From assembly GCA_017635095.1 (NCBI GenBank), contig JAGBMA010000236.1, positions 19,169 to 83,168 on the forward strand: a DNA stretch of 64,000 bases, read 5' to 3'. This DNA comes from Ruminiclostridium sp. (GTDB lineage Bacteria; Bacillota; Clostridia; Oscillospirales; Ruminococcaceae). Shown piece after piece: positions 53,125-62,259 of the stretch. Each line of letters starts with the position of its first letter. Position 1 is the stretch's first letter. The notes below the pieces were generated by a model. That model saw only the letters and a list, made by a program, of their open reading frames with translations, was not told the DNA's origin and made no database searches. The position numbers and the translations under genes are program-made.

Positions 53125-53748
53125 TTATTCAAACATATCTGCGATGCTGTCGAAGACTTCCGCAAACGGCGTCCTGTCATCGACGAAACGTTCCGCGATC
53201 CCTTCGCTGTACAGCTTGTATGCCACAGATGCGCCCAGCGGGTACATACTTGCGAAGCTCTTATAGACCGAGCTGTCCGTGCCGTTGTATCTCAGCTCGA
53301 CACAGCCCTGGAGCGCGATCTGCATATTTGCAAGGAAATCCTCCGCGAATAAGACCTCAACGGATTTCTTCTGCGCATAGGCGTTTTTTATGCAGATATC
53401 CGACGCGCCTGCCCAGGAATCGTGAGCTGCTACACGGACGCGTTTGAGGTTGCTCATGATTATTGTGCCGATGCACATAGGGCAGGGCTCCATGGACGTG
53501 TACATAGTGTAATTCCCGAGGTCGGGGTACTTTTCTATGTCGAGCAGCTGTATGCACTCCGTTTCCGCGTGATCCACCTTGCAGTTCGGAAAGCGTTTGC
53601 TTGTTATATAGTGGTTCCTGCCGACGGAAAGCGTCTTTCCGCTGTCATCGACTATGATCGCGCCGATGGGCAGATTGCCTTCGCAGAATGACTGCCAGCC
53701 GAGCTCAAACACCTCCTGCCAGGTCTTTTCAAGTTCACTGAATCTCAT
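53125..53748 (-). CDS. Cytidine/nucleoside deaminase family protein
   Basis: 207 residues. The zinc deaminase motifs are present: HAE in VDHAETECIQLL (His60, Glu62) and PCxxC in SMEPCPMCIG (Cys89, Cys92). Related proteins deaminate cytosine, guanine, adenosine in tRNA or other bases. About 60 residues after residue 145 have no clear counterpart in minimal deaminases, so the substrate cannot be given. It follows xylB by 45 bases in the same direction. Confidence 0.82.
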   Translation of the reverse strand: MRFSELEKTWQEVFELGWQSFCEGNLPIGAIIVDDSGKTLSVGRNHYITSKRFPNCKVDHAETECIQLLDIEKYPDLGNYTMYTSMEPCPMCIGTIIMSNLKRVRVAAHDSWAGASDICIKNAYAQKKSVEVLFAEDFLANMQIALQGCVELRYNGTDSSVYKSFASMYPLGASVAYKLYSEGIAERFVDDRTPFAEVFDSIADMFE

Positions 53749-53793
53749 AAGCGTCCCTCCTTTAACTGTTCGTTCCGATGCAGCTTGTGAACA

Positions 53794-55317
53794 TCAGAGC
53801 TTTGCAAGCTCTGCGAACGTGTCTTTCATTGCGGGATAAAGCTTTCTGTAAAGCGCATAGACTTTCTCATACTTTTCGCTGTTCCCGGCGATAGGATTCT
53901 GTATCTTGTCCTCCTTGATGACCGCCTTGCAGGCTTCGGGAACGGAGGAGTATATGCCGGTGCCGACTGCGGCAAGAAGAGCTACGCCGAGAGCCGGGCC
54001 TTCCTTGTTCTGTGCAGTCTTCACGGGGCAGCCGTAGAGGTCGGCGAGCATCTGTCTCCAGAGCGGGGAAGTACCGCCGCCGCCGCAGGCCATCATGTTG
54101 CTTACGTTTATGTTCATTTCGCGCATTACTTCCACACAGTCGCGGAGTGAGTACGAAACGCCCTCCATGACCGCACGGATCATATCTTTCTTCTTGTGCA
54201 TGGTTGAAAGCCCTATGAACGCGCCGCGGGCATCGGGGTCGAGATGCGGGGTGCGCTCGCCGTTGAGGTAGGGCATATACAGAAGTCTGTTTGCTCCTAT
54301 CGGAACTTCCATTGCAGCCTTATCAGTAAGGAAATAGGGGTCAACGCCCATGTTTATGGCGGTCTCCATTTCGCTCCAGCAAAGGTTGTCCCTGAACCAT
54401 TTCAGTGACAGACCGGCGCTCTGTGTTACGCCCATGACGTGCCAGCAGCCGGGAACTGCGCAGCAGAATGTGTGGACCCTGCCTTTCTTGTCTATGGAGA
54501 TGTCGGAGGTGTGGGCGAAAACTACGCCGCTTGAGCCGATAGTCGTGAACGCGGTACCGTCCTCGACAACGCCGGTGCCTACTGCGGCGGCAGCGTTGTC
54601 TCCTGCTCCGCCGACCACGGGAGTGCCTTCCGCAAGACCCGTAAGCTCGGCTACCTGCTTTGTTACGGTTCCGGTTATTTCGGGGCTCTCATAGACTTTT
54701 GCGAGAAGAGACTTGTCTATGCCGAGCTTTTCGAGTACCTCGTCCGACCACTGTCTCTTCGGGATATCGAGGAGCTGCATACCGGACGCGTCGGATACCT
54801 CTGTCGCGAATTCACCGGTGAGCATGAATCTGATGTAATCCTTCGGGAGGAGGATATGGCGGCAGCGCTCATAATTCTGGGGCTCGTTGTTCTTCACCCA
54901 CATGATCTTGGCTGCGGTGAAACCGGTAATAGCGGGATTTGCGGTTATTTCCACGAGACGGTCATGACCCACCTTGTCGGTTATCTCCTTCACTTCCGCG
55001 GAAGTACGCTGATCGCACCATATGATGCTCTTTCTTATGACCTTACATTCGCGGTCGAGCATGACGAGCCCGTGCATCTGACCGGAAAGACCTACGCCCT
55101 TTATCTCGGACGACGGTACGCCGCTTTCTCTTATGACGTCCGAAATACCCTGTACACAGGCGTTCCACCAGTCTCCGGGATCCTGCTCCGCATATCCGTT
55201 CTGGGGAGTATAGAGCGGGTATTCATAGGTCGCGGAAGCAATCGCGCTGCCGTTTTCGTCAAAAAGAACTGTCTTTGTTCCCGATGTGCCGACATCTACT
55301 CCTAAAATATAAGCCAT
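53794..55317 (-). CDS. xylB: Xylulokinase
   Basis: 507 residues, FGGY kinase. GVDVGTSGTKTVLFDENG is the phosphate-binding start, GVGLSGQMHGLVMLD the sugar site, and the C-terminal ACGGGGTSPLWRQMLADL the FGGY signature. The match to xylulokinases (MHG motif, WCDQRT) is strong. It phosphorylates xylulose to feed the pentose phosphate pathway, where the transketolase at the start of the window acts. No xylA, transporter or regulator lies beside it. ATG 55317 has AAAGGA at about 11 bases. Confidence 0.93.
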   Translation of the reverse strand: MAYILGVDVGTSGTKTVLFDENGSAIASATYEYPLYTPQNGYAEQDPGDWWNACVQGISDVIRESGVPSSEIKGVGLSGQMHGLVMLDRECKVIRKSIIWCDQRTSAEVKEITDKVGHDRLVEITANPAITGFTAAKIMWVKNNEPQNYERCRHILLPKDYIRFMLTGEFATEVSDASGMQLLDIPKRQWSDEVLEKLGIDKSLLAKVYESPEITGTVTKQVAELTGLAEGTPVVGGAGDNAAAAVGTGVVEDGTAFTTIGSSGVVFAHTSDISIDKKGRVHTFCCAVPGCWHVMGVTQSAGLSLKWFRDNLCWSEMETAINMGVDPYFLTDKAAMEVPIGANRLLYMPYLNGERTPHLDPDARGAFIGLSTMHKKKDMIRAVMEGVSYSLRDCVEVMREMNINVSNMMACGGGGTSPLWRQMLADLYGCPVKTAQNKEGPALGVALLAAVGTGIYSSVPEACKAVIKEDKIQNPIAGNSEKYEKVYALYRKLYPAMKDTFAELAKL

Positions 55318-55384
55318 AACTTTCATTTCCTTTCAATTTTGTGCAGTATAAACGACTGCGCAAATGCACTCATTTACTAAAAAT

Positions 55385-55413
55385 ATTATAATACAAAGCC
55401 TTTGATTTGTCAA
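55385..55413 (-). promoter_or_regulatory. Perfect sigma-A promoter of xylB
   Basis: -35 TTGACA (55408-55413), 17 bases, -10 TATAAT (55385-55390) on the minus strand. The leader (about 60 bases) holds a TGCGCA palindrome but no clear operator. Confidence 0.88.
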
Positions 55414-55536
55414 TAGTCACCAATTAAAGAAAGGCTTCTTTTTATGAAAAGCATTACAGCAGGACACCCGGAACGTAAATTTTGAACAATATTGTCACCG
55501 CTGAAAAATATTCGTTTATGGAAACTGCAAAAATTC

Positions 55537-55565
55537 TTGACATTTCTCTGAAAAAATGATATTAT
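55537..55565 (+). promoter_or_regulatory. Sigma-A promoter of the SPFH/zinc-ribbon cluster
   Basis: -35 TTGACA (55537-55542), 17 bases, -10 TATTAT (55560-55565). The rest of the 296-base spacer upstream shows no gene. Confidence 0.82.
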
Positions 55566-55613
55566 ATATTCGGTAATTATGGCGTTCTGCGTTCTTGAAC
55601 GGAGGAATTTGAT

Positions 55614-56618
55614 TTGAAAAAGAAGTTTTCATTGATCTTAGGGATCTTATTGGCTGCGGTCATGCTTTTCGGCATTTCAGCGGCTGCTTTTGATGCAAAC
55701 GACTACGACTACAGCTCGGACTGGGGCGGCGGAAGCAGCTGGGGTGATGACGATGACTGGGGAAGCAGCGGTGGCTCTACATATTATTACGGTGACAGTG
55801 ACGGAGGCGACGGAAGCGGAGGCGGCTTCGGAATAGGTACCATTGCTGTCATAGTTATCATCATAATAATCGTTATTGCAGTTTCCCGCAAGAGCAATAA
55901 CGGCCAGGGCGGAGGCACAAACACTCCCGTAGGCGGCGGAGTTCGTCCCGCCAACGGAGGACAAGGACTTAACGTAAATGTTCCCGACCGTACAGCCCAG
56001 ATCGAACAGATAATCAAGATGGACGACCCGAACTTTACTGCGGACGATTTCACATCTTTCGTGAAAGAAGTTTACATCGATATACAGAACGCGTGGTGCA
56101 AGCGTGATCTTACTCCCGTAAGACCCGTAATGCATACAAACCTCTATAACACCACCGATAAGCAGGTGCAGTCAAAAATAGAGCAGGGCGTGACATACCA
56201 CTACGAGAGCATAGCTATCAACACCGCATATCTCACGAGCTATGTTCGTGACAACGAGTACGAGTACCTTACAGCATACCTGAATGCACGCTATATAGAC
56301 TACCAGACGGACGACAAGACCGGTAACATTATACGCGGCGATAAGAACACCCGCTGGGACTTCCGCTACAAGATGAAGTTCATGCGTTCTGTAGGAGTCA
56401 AGACAACAAGCGCGTCGGACAACAATATGACCGGTCATAACTGCCCGAACTGCGGAGCTCCGCTCACTATATCGAGCACCGGCGTCTGCGAATACTGCGG
56501 ATCCGTGGTGACCACAGGCCTTTTCAGCTGGGTGCTCAGTGACTTCTCGACAGTGCGCAATGATACAAAGGACGACGGAATAAGAGTTCCCACGAGCGGC
56601 GACAACAGCAATGGTTGA
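55614..56618 (+). CDS. Membrane protein with Tim44-like domain and zinc ribbon
   Basis: 334 residues. Signal peptide (to about Ala24, ISAAAF), a Gly/Ser/Asp-rich external segment (28-72), one membrane segment (about 75-92), a Gly/Asn-rich linker, then a Tim44-like domain (about 125-270, TADDFTSFVKEVYIDIQNAW) and a zinc ribbon CPNCGAPL...CEYCG (about 278-298). So the C-terminal half should be in the cytoplasm. TTG 55614 follows GGAGGAA. It begins a three-gene set whose products all have CxxC ribbons. Confidence 0.8.
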   Translation: MKKKFSLILGILLAAVMLFGISAAAFDANDYDYSSDWGGGSSWGDDDDWGSSGGSTYYYGDSDGGDGSGGGFGIGTIAVIVIIIIIVIAVSRKSNNGQGGGTNTPVGGGVRPANGGQGLNVNVPDRTAQIEQIIKMDDPNFTADDFTSFVKEVYIDIQNAWCKRDLTPVRPVMHTNLYNTTDKQVQSKIEQGVTYHYESIAINTAYLTSYVRDNEYEYLTAYLNARYIDYQTDDKTGNIIRGDKNTRWDFRYKMKFMRSVGVKTTSASDNNMTGHNCPNCGAPLTISSTGVCEYCGSVVTTGLFSWVLSDFSTVRNDTKDDGIRVPTSGDNSNG

Positions 56619-56623
56619 TACGA

Positions 56624-57367
56624 ATGAACCCTATCCTTACAACACTTATCGTGATCGCTATCATAGTGATCGCAATATTCTGCGGAGTCATGTTTATAAA
56701 GCATAAGCTTAATTCGGTCACACGGAAATACCTCGGAATGGGGCTGAAAGAGACTGCGGATCTTATCGGCCAGGGGTTCAAGGACGAAGTCTCGACGCCC
56801 CGCGCCATTTCCAACGTCTCGGCGATGTATAAACCTCAGCTGATGCGTGATTTTCCCGATATGACATATGAGCGGTTCCTTGAAATGGCAAATTCGGCTC
56901 TTGTGTCCATTCTCACAGCGATAGAAAGGGAAGAGACCTCCCGATTGGAAAATGTCACCGATAGCCTGAAAAATCAGGTTTATGATCGTATCTGTGATAA
57001 TCATGACAGAAACCTGATCGAGCATTTCGATGAGATTAGGCTGCACAGAACGGATATATCCAATTACAAGACCACCTCCGATACCGCAGTGGCTGTGTTC
57101 GAGATCTCGTTCCAGTGCCTGCACTATTTCGAGGGCAAAGACAAGGTGCCACAGAACCCGTCTCAGCTTGCCGCATCGGTGACGCTGAGCTACGGACGCG
57201 AATATGCAGAGGACTCAAAGTCACTGACATACTCACATAACTGCCCGAACTGCGGAGCTCCGGTATATTCCGTGGGCGGCAGAATGATGAAGTGCCCCTA
57301 CTGCGGCACAGGCGTAACGGAAGAAGTTTATAAGAGCTGGCTCGTCAGCGCTTATAAATTTATCTGA
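56624..57367 (+). CDS. Second Tim44-like membrane protein with zinc ribbon
   Basis: 247 residues. An N-terminal membrane segment (about 5-25) is followed by a Tim44-like domain (about 55-210, YERFLEMANSALVSILTAIE) and a zinc ribbon HNCPNCGAPV...CPYCGTG near the end, the same order as the preceding gene, of which it appears to be a shorter paralogue. It begins at or just after the stop of the first gene: ATG 56624, or TTG 56615 overlapping the stop as TTGA. No clear ribosome site, so it depends on coupling. Confidence 0.78.
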   Translation: MNPILTTLIVIAIIVIAIFCGVMFIKHKLNSVTRKYLGMGLKETADLIGQGFKDEVSTPRAISNVSAMYKPQLMRDFPDMTYERFLEMANSALVSILTAIEREETSRLENVTDSLKNQVYDRICDNHDRNLIEHFDEIRLHRTDISNYKTTSDTAVAVFEISFQCLHYFEGKDKVPQNPSQLAASVTLSYGREYAEDSKSLTYSHNCPNCGAPVYSVGGRMMKCPYCGTGVTEEVYKSWLVSAYKFI

Positions 57368-57409
57368 TAGGCAGAAATGCCAATTAAAGATGAAAGGAAA
57401 TGATAACCT

Positions 57410-58834
57410 ATGGGACTTATCAAAGCTGCAATAGGCGCTTTAAGCGGTACTCTCGGCGATACATGGAAGGAAGAGATACACTGCGGCGCTATTGACAACA
57501 AAACTCTTCTGAAAGTCGGCACGAAGATGCACAACGGCTCGAACCGTTCGAGCAACACCAAGGGCACGGAAAACTACATCAGCAACGGTTCCGCTATCAT
57601 GGTAGAGCAGGGTACCTGTATGCTTACCATTGATAACGGCAAGATCACCAATGTCGTTACCGACCCCGGCAGATATATCCTCGACAACTCATCTGCCCCC
57701 TCTATTTTCGCGGGCAACATCAAGGACTCCGCAAAGGATCTTATAAGCAGATTTACATTCGGCGGTACTCCCGCAGCCGAGCAGAAGGTAGTTTACATCA
57801 ACCTTCAGGAAATACCCGGTATTCCTTTCGGCACCAGCGAGCCTATGCCGTATTTCGACCCCTACTACAATACATCTATCGAGCTTCGCTGCTTCGGCCG
57901 TTTCTCGATCCAGATACCCGATGCGGAAGCTGCGGTAAGGTTCTATACACAGGTAGCGCCCAAGGGCGTTGACGCCGGGGATCTTTCCGCTTCGGCGATA
58001 TTCTCCAACGGCCAGTACAAGAGCGAGTTCATTCAGGCTCTTCTCGGAGGTCTCGCAGAACTCTCCGATCAGGGCATCATGTACTCGAAGATACAGACAA
58101 AGCTCGTTCCTCTCGCACAGGCTACGGCAAAGAACGCCGTTGACTGGCAGGAGCGCGGACTTACTATAAAGAGCGTAGGTTTTGAAGGCCCCGTTACTCT
58201 GTCCGAGGATTCCAAGAAGCGTCTCGGTGCTCGCCTCGAAGCGGATACACAGCTCGATGACCGTGTACAGAAGGCTATGATGAACAAGAGCATCGCTGCC
58301 GGTATTGAGGCTATGGGCTCAAACGAGGGCTCCGGCGGCGGTATGATGGGCGTTATGGGAATGGGCGCTATGATGAACATGGGCGGAAACATCATGGGCA
58401 CATACAATACTCAGCAGCCCACACCTCCCAACGGCGGAGCTCCCGCTCCGGCTGCAGGCTGGAAGTGCCCGTCCTGCGGCGCGTCCAACACTGTAAATGC
58501 AAACTTCTGCTCCGGCTGCGGCGCAAAGAAGCCTGCTCCTCCCGAGAGCTGGGTATGCCCGAGCTGCGGAAATACCAACACAACCAACTTCTGCTCCAAC
58601 TGTGGTGCGAAGAAGGGTGAGGGCGCTCCCGCAAAGCAGGAAGCAAGTACATGGACCTGTGAATGCGGTTCGACGAATACCACAAAGTTCTGCTCGAATT
58701 GCGGAAAGCCGAAGCCTGCTGCACCGAAGAAGTACAAGTGCGACAAGTGCGGCTGGGTTCCGCCGGATCCGGAGAAACCTCCGAAGTTCTGCCCTGAGTG
58801 CGGCGATCTTTTTGACGAGAACGACGTTAAGTAA
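57410..58834 (+). CDS. SPFH-domain (YdjI/virion-core-like) protein with four zinc ribbons
   Basis: 474 residues. Residues 1-300 match the YdjI-type SPFH proteins: AIGALSGTLGDTWKEEIHC, NGSAIMVEQGTCMLTIDNG and PFGTSEPMPYFDP. A Gly/Met-rich patch (305-330) and Pro/Ala linker lead to four CxxC-CxxC ribbons (about 348-460: CPSCG...CSGCG, CPSCG...CSNCG, CECG...CSNCG, CDKCG...CPECG). In Bacillus YdjI recruits PspA to the membrane together with YdjG and YdjH. No pspA is next to this set. ATG 57410 follows GAAAGGAA. Confidence 0.82.
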   Translation: MGLIKAAIGALSGTLGDTWKEEIHCGAIDNKTLLKVGTKMHNGSNRSSNTKGTENYISNGSAIMVEQGTCMLTIDNGKITNVVTDPGRYILDNSSAPSIFAGNIKDSAKDLISRFTFGGTPAAEQKVVYINLQEIPGIPFGTSEPMPYFDPYYNTSIELRCFGRFSIQIPDAEAAVRFYTQVAPKGVDAGDLSASAIFSNGQYKSEFIQALLGGLAELSDQGIMYSKIQTKLVPLAQATAKNAVDWQERGLTIKSVGFEGPVTLSEDSKKRLGARLEADTQLDDRVQKAMMNKSIAAGIEAMGSNEGSGGGMMGVMGMGAMMNMGGNIMGTYNTQQPTPPNGGAPAPAAGWKCPSCGASNTVNANFCSGCGAKKPAPPESWVCPSCGNTNTTNFCSNCGAKKGEGAPAKQEASTWTCECGSTNTTKFCSNCGKPKPAAPKKYKCDKCGWVPPDPEKPPKFCPECGDLFDENDVK

Positions 58835-58841
58835 AATGTAA

Positions 58842-58873
58842 TACAAGTTCCTCTGAAAAACAGGGGAGCTTGT
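58842..58873 (+). terminator. Terminator after the SPFH gene
   Basis: ACAAG and CC/CTG pair with CAG/GG and CTTGT around AAAAA, with bulges, followed by AAGATTTTAT. Weaker than other terminators in the window. The rest of the spacer to 59042 shows no gene. Confidence 0.6.
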
Positions 58874-59042
58874 AAGATTTTATACTTGTTGTAATAATGC
58901 ACAAAACAGAAAGAAAAAACAGAGCTATATAGTATAAATGCACGAAGTTTTATTGATTTCAGAAAAAACTGCGGGAAAGATGCAACCTTTATGCACTCGA
59001 TCTCGTTTACTTATATAGAAAGAGTTTTGGGAAGGTGATAGA

Positions 59043-59813
59043 TTGGAGTTTATTTCTGTAAGAAATCTCCGTAAAGTCTATAAGATAGGAAAAGAGAAAG
59101 TATATGCCCTGAAGCATATCGACCTGGATATTAAGAGAGGCGAGATATGCTGCATCCTCGGTACGTCCGGTTCGGGAAAATCAACGCTGCTGAATATGCT
59201 TGCGGGACTTGAAAAGCCGACAAAAGGCGATATTTTCATTAACGGAGTAAATGTGGCAAAACTTTCGGAAAAGAAGCTCGCAAGCTTCCGACAGGAAAAC
59301 ACGGGTTTTATTTTCCAGTCCTATAATCTGATCTCACAGTTCAACGCGCTGGAGAATGTGGGAATGCCGCTTATGTTCAAGGGTATGGCAAGGTCGGAGC
59401 GCGACAGGATATCCGAAAAGATGCTGAAACTCGTCGGACTTGGCGGAAGAATGAAGCACCGCCCCAATCAGATGTCCGGCGGCCAGCAGCAGCGTGTCGG
59501 TATTGCAAGAGCGTTTGTTGCAAAACCGCCTGTCGTTTTCGCTGATGAACCTACCGGCAACCTCGATACAAAGACCACCGATGAAGTAATGCGGCTTATG
59601 GTGAGAATGTGCCGCAAGTACAACATCACGCTTATACTCGTTACTCATGACCTTGAGATAGCGGTTTATGCGGACAGGATAGTACATATAATCGACGGTG
59701 AGATAACAAGTATAGAGGATAACGTATCCGTTTACTCACCGGAAGACGATGAACCGTCCGGTGAAGAAACCGAAAAGAATAAAAGAGAGGACAAAACAGA
59801 TGATATCGTTTAA
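59043..59813 (+). CDS. MacB-type ABC transporter ATP-binding protein
   Basis: 256 residues. Walker [11 protein letters not shown]-loop FIFQSYNL, signature [14 protein letters not shown], Walker [13 protein letters not shown] and the switch His in [10 protein letters not shown]. The sequence after the Q-loop is of the MacB/LolD group that powers extracytoplasmic work through FtsX-type permeases. A hydrophilic acidic tail follows residue 225. Start TTG 59043 has AAGGTGAT. The next gene overlaps its end by 14 bases. Confidence 0.95.
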   Translation: MEFISVRNLRKVYKIGKEKVYALKHIDLDIKRGEICCILGTSGSGKSTLLNMLAGLEKPTKGDIFINGVNVAKLSEKKLASFRQENTGFIFQSYNLISQFNALENVGMPLMFKGMARSERDRISEKMLKLVGLGGRMKHRPNQMSGGQQQRVGIARAFVAKPPVVFADEPTGNLDTKTTDEVMRLMVRMCRKYNITLILVTHDLEIAVYADRIVHIIDGEITSIEDNVSVYSPEDDEPSGEETEKNKREDKTDDIV

Positions 59814-62259
59814 AAAGATCATAGCAGGACTTATGACCGCGGTCATGATGGCAGTCTGCGCTGCTCCCGCGGCATATGCCGAGTCAGACGGCTCGCCGGA
59901 AGTTGTTGTTCCGAGTGTGCCGCAGCTGGCGCTCGCGTCAAATAATTCGTATAAGATATGGCCGGGAACGGATACTCTCGTCCCCGTAGGTTTCAAGCTT
60001 AAAAAGCAGGGTGATTTCTCCTATATAAGAGTGAGTCTTTCCGGCAACACGAAAGATATTTATTCAAATATCACCGAAAAGACGATATATTACCCCGAAA
60101 TGGGAACATCGTTCATTTTTACGGTCTCTCCCACGACTCTGAGCGGAGAGTATTCTTTCGGGATCTCCGCAGAAGTTTGTGATAACGACGATAACGTGCT
60201 TTCAAGCTTCTCGACCTCATTGAAACTCATTGTTGACAGCGACCTCAAAGTAAAGGGACTTACCATTGAAAGCTATAAGGTAAGCAAGGAGAATATCCGC
60301 CCGGGTGACAGCTTCGACATCGACGTTATCCTTAAAAACAACACCGGAGTGGACGTAAAGAATGCCGAGCTGCATCTCGACGGGCTTGATACCAACAAGT
60401 TCGTGCTCGACAAGGGCTTTTCAAAGAAGTATGTCGATATCCCGAAGGGAAAAACGGGTTCCGCAAAGTTCAGCCTTATTGCCCAGAACGGTATCTCACT
60501 TGTGCGTGAGACCCTTACGCTCGCATTGTCATACACACTTGACGAAGATAAGAGCAATCTTGCGAGCCAGTCCTCGACTCAGGTGATACTCAGCTGTCTT
60601 CCGAACTCGGAAGCTGCAAAATACGGCGCCCACGATATTTCGATGACCCGTTACAGATTCAGCAATACGCAGGTAGAGAAGGGAACGAGGTTCGAGCTCA
60701 CGGTCGAGCTGAAGAACAACGGTGCGACAGATATTTCCAACGCCCGTATAATCGTATCCCCCGATGCGGCGAAGTTCACCATTGATTCCGGACTTTCTTT
60801 CAGCGATTTCAACCTGAAATCCGGCGAGTCAAAGACATTTACGTTCAAGCTCATGGGCGGTTCCGGTATCGCTTCCGAGAGAGAGCCTATACCTGTGAGC
60901 GTTGAGTACGGAACTCAGACCGTCCAGTTCCAGACTGTTGTTTCCTGCAAGGCGGGAAGCGGCAAGAACAGCGGCAAGTACGACCTGACAGTCACCGACT
61001 ATTATACGAGCGTTGAAACTGTTGCGGAGAACACCGTTTTCGATCTCACTTTTGAGATAACCAACGGCGGAAGCAGCAATATAGATCATGCACGCGTTAC
61101 GGTCATGAACCTTGACGGCACAAAGTTCGCTATAGATAAGGGGCTTCCTTACAGCGATTTCGACATAAAGGCCGGCGAATCAAAGAAGTTCACATTTACC
61201 CTCGTGGGCTGCAAGAACCTCGCTTCCATAAGAGAAGTCATTCCGATACAGATAGACTACGGCGAAGTGAGCAATACATCAAATACTACCGTCAAGTGCA
61301 TACCCAAGGACAGCACGGGTACAGACGGTGACGGCAAGAAAGTCTTCGCGCCGAATATAATCATCGAGAACTATAACTACGGCGGTGACTTTATCTACGC
61401 CGGAAAGGCGTTCCCGCTAACCGTTACTCTCAAGAACGTTTCTTCTCAGGCTGTGATCGAGAACCTTAAAGTAACAGTAAACGGAAAGCCGCTCCAGGAC
61501 GGAAGTATAGCTTATTCTCCTGCAAATTCGACCAACTCGTTCTTCTTTGATACGCTCCCCTGCAAGGGCACGGAGACAATAAGTCTCGACCTTCTTGCCA
61601 AGGCGGACGCGATCCCGAACAGCTATCCTGTTGAGATCTCGTTCACATACGAATATTCGGTGAACAAGGAGCGTTTCCAGGCTTCCGGCATAACCGAAAC
61701 GATCACTATCCCGCTCCGTCAGGAAGACAGGCTCGTTATCAATGAACCCGAGATACCCGGCTGGGGGATCAACGTCGGTGAAATGTGCAGTATCAGCATG
61801 AGCATCGTAAACAAGGGCAAGAGCGCAGTGTATAATGTGACTGCATCTGTTGTCGGCGATAACTTTACCGTAGATACTCCCACCTATTACATAGGCAATG
61901 TGAACAGCGGTGTAGAAGAGTACTATGATGCAAAGATCACACCTCTTGCGGAAGGCGAGATATCCGGTACGATAAAGTTCACTTACGAGGATTCCAACGG
62001 TGACAGCAAAGAAAGCGACATACCGTTTACTCTTACCGCTGTGCAGACGATGGGCGGCTATGGCGGAGACTTCGACATGGGAATGGACGGCATGATGGAT
62101 CCCGGAATGGAGGACGTTCAGGGTGAAGGCGGCGGATTATGGATATGGTTTGCTGTCGGCGGAGCTGTTCTGGCGGTAATTGTTATAATCATTATAATTG
62201 TCGCGGTAAAGAAAAAGAAGAAAAAAGCAGAATTAGAGGACGACGATGAAGATATCTGA
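59800..62259 (+). CDS. Large CARDB-like repeat membrane protein, partner of the ABC system
   Basis: 819 residues. Signal peptide ([15 protein letters not shown]... ending AAYAES), a beta-sandwich N-terminal part, then five Ig-like repeats of about 110-130 residues (starting near residues 150, 282, 400, 525 and 665), each with a LKNN/ITNGG-type strand turn and Gly/Ser-rich loops, as in CARDB/NEW3 domains. A Gly/Met-rich patch precedes one C-terminal membrane segment (about 783-805) with a Lys-rich cytoplasmic end. It should project from the membrane as a stalk or adhesin-like protein. Translationally coupled on both sides by 14-base overlaps, so it belongs to the ABC transporter. Confidence 0.82.
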   Translation: MISFKKIIAGLMTAVMMAVCAAPAAYAESDGSPEVVVPSVPQLALASNNSYKIWPGTDTLVPVGFKLKKQGDFSYIRVSLSGNTKDIYSNITEKTIYYPEMGTSFIFTVSPTTLSGEYSFGISAEVCDNDDNVLSSFSTSLKLIVDSDLKVKGLTIESYKVSKENIRPGDSFDIDVILKNNTGVDVKNAELHLDGLDTNKFVLDKGFSKKYVDIPKGKTGSAKFSLIAQNGISLVRETLTLALSYTLDEDKSNLASQSSTQVILSCLPNSEAAKYGAHDISMTRYRFSNTQVEKGTRFELTVELKNNGATDISNARIIVSPDAAKFTIDSGLSFSDFNLKSGESKTFTFKLMGGSGIASEREPIPVSVEYGTQTVQFQTVVSCKAGSGKNSGKYDLTVTDYYTSVETVAENTVFDLTFEITNGGSSNIDHARVTVMNLDGTKFAIDKGLPYSDFDIKAGESKKFTFTLVGCKNLASIREVIPIQIDYGEVSNTSNTTVKCIPKDSTGTDGDGKKVFAPNIIIENYNYGGDFIYAGKAFPLTVTLKNVSSQAVIENLKVTVNGKPLQDGSIAYSPANSTNSFFFDTLPCKGTETISLDLLAKADAIPNSYPVEISFTYEYSVNKERFQASGITETITIPLRQEDRLVINEPEIPGWGINVGEMCSISMSIVNKGKSAVYNVTASVVGDNFTVDTPTYYIGNVNSGVEEYYDAKITPLAEGEISGTIKFTYEDSNGDSKESDIPFTLTAVQTMGGYGGDFDMGMDGMMDPGMEDVQGEGGGLWIWFAVGGAVLAVIVIIIIIVAVKKKKKKAELEDDDEDI

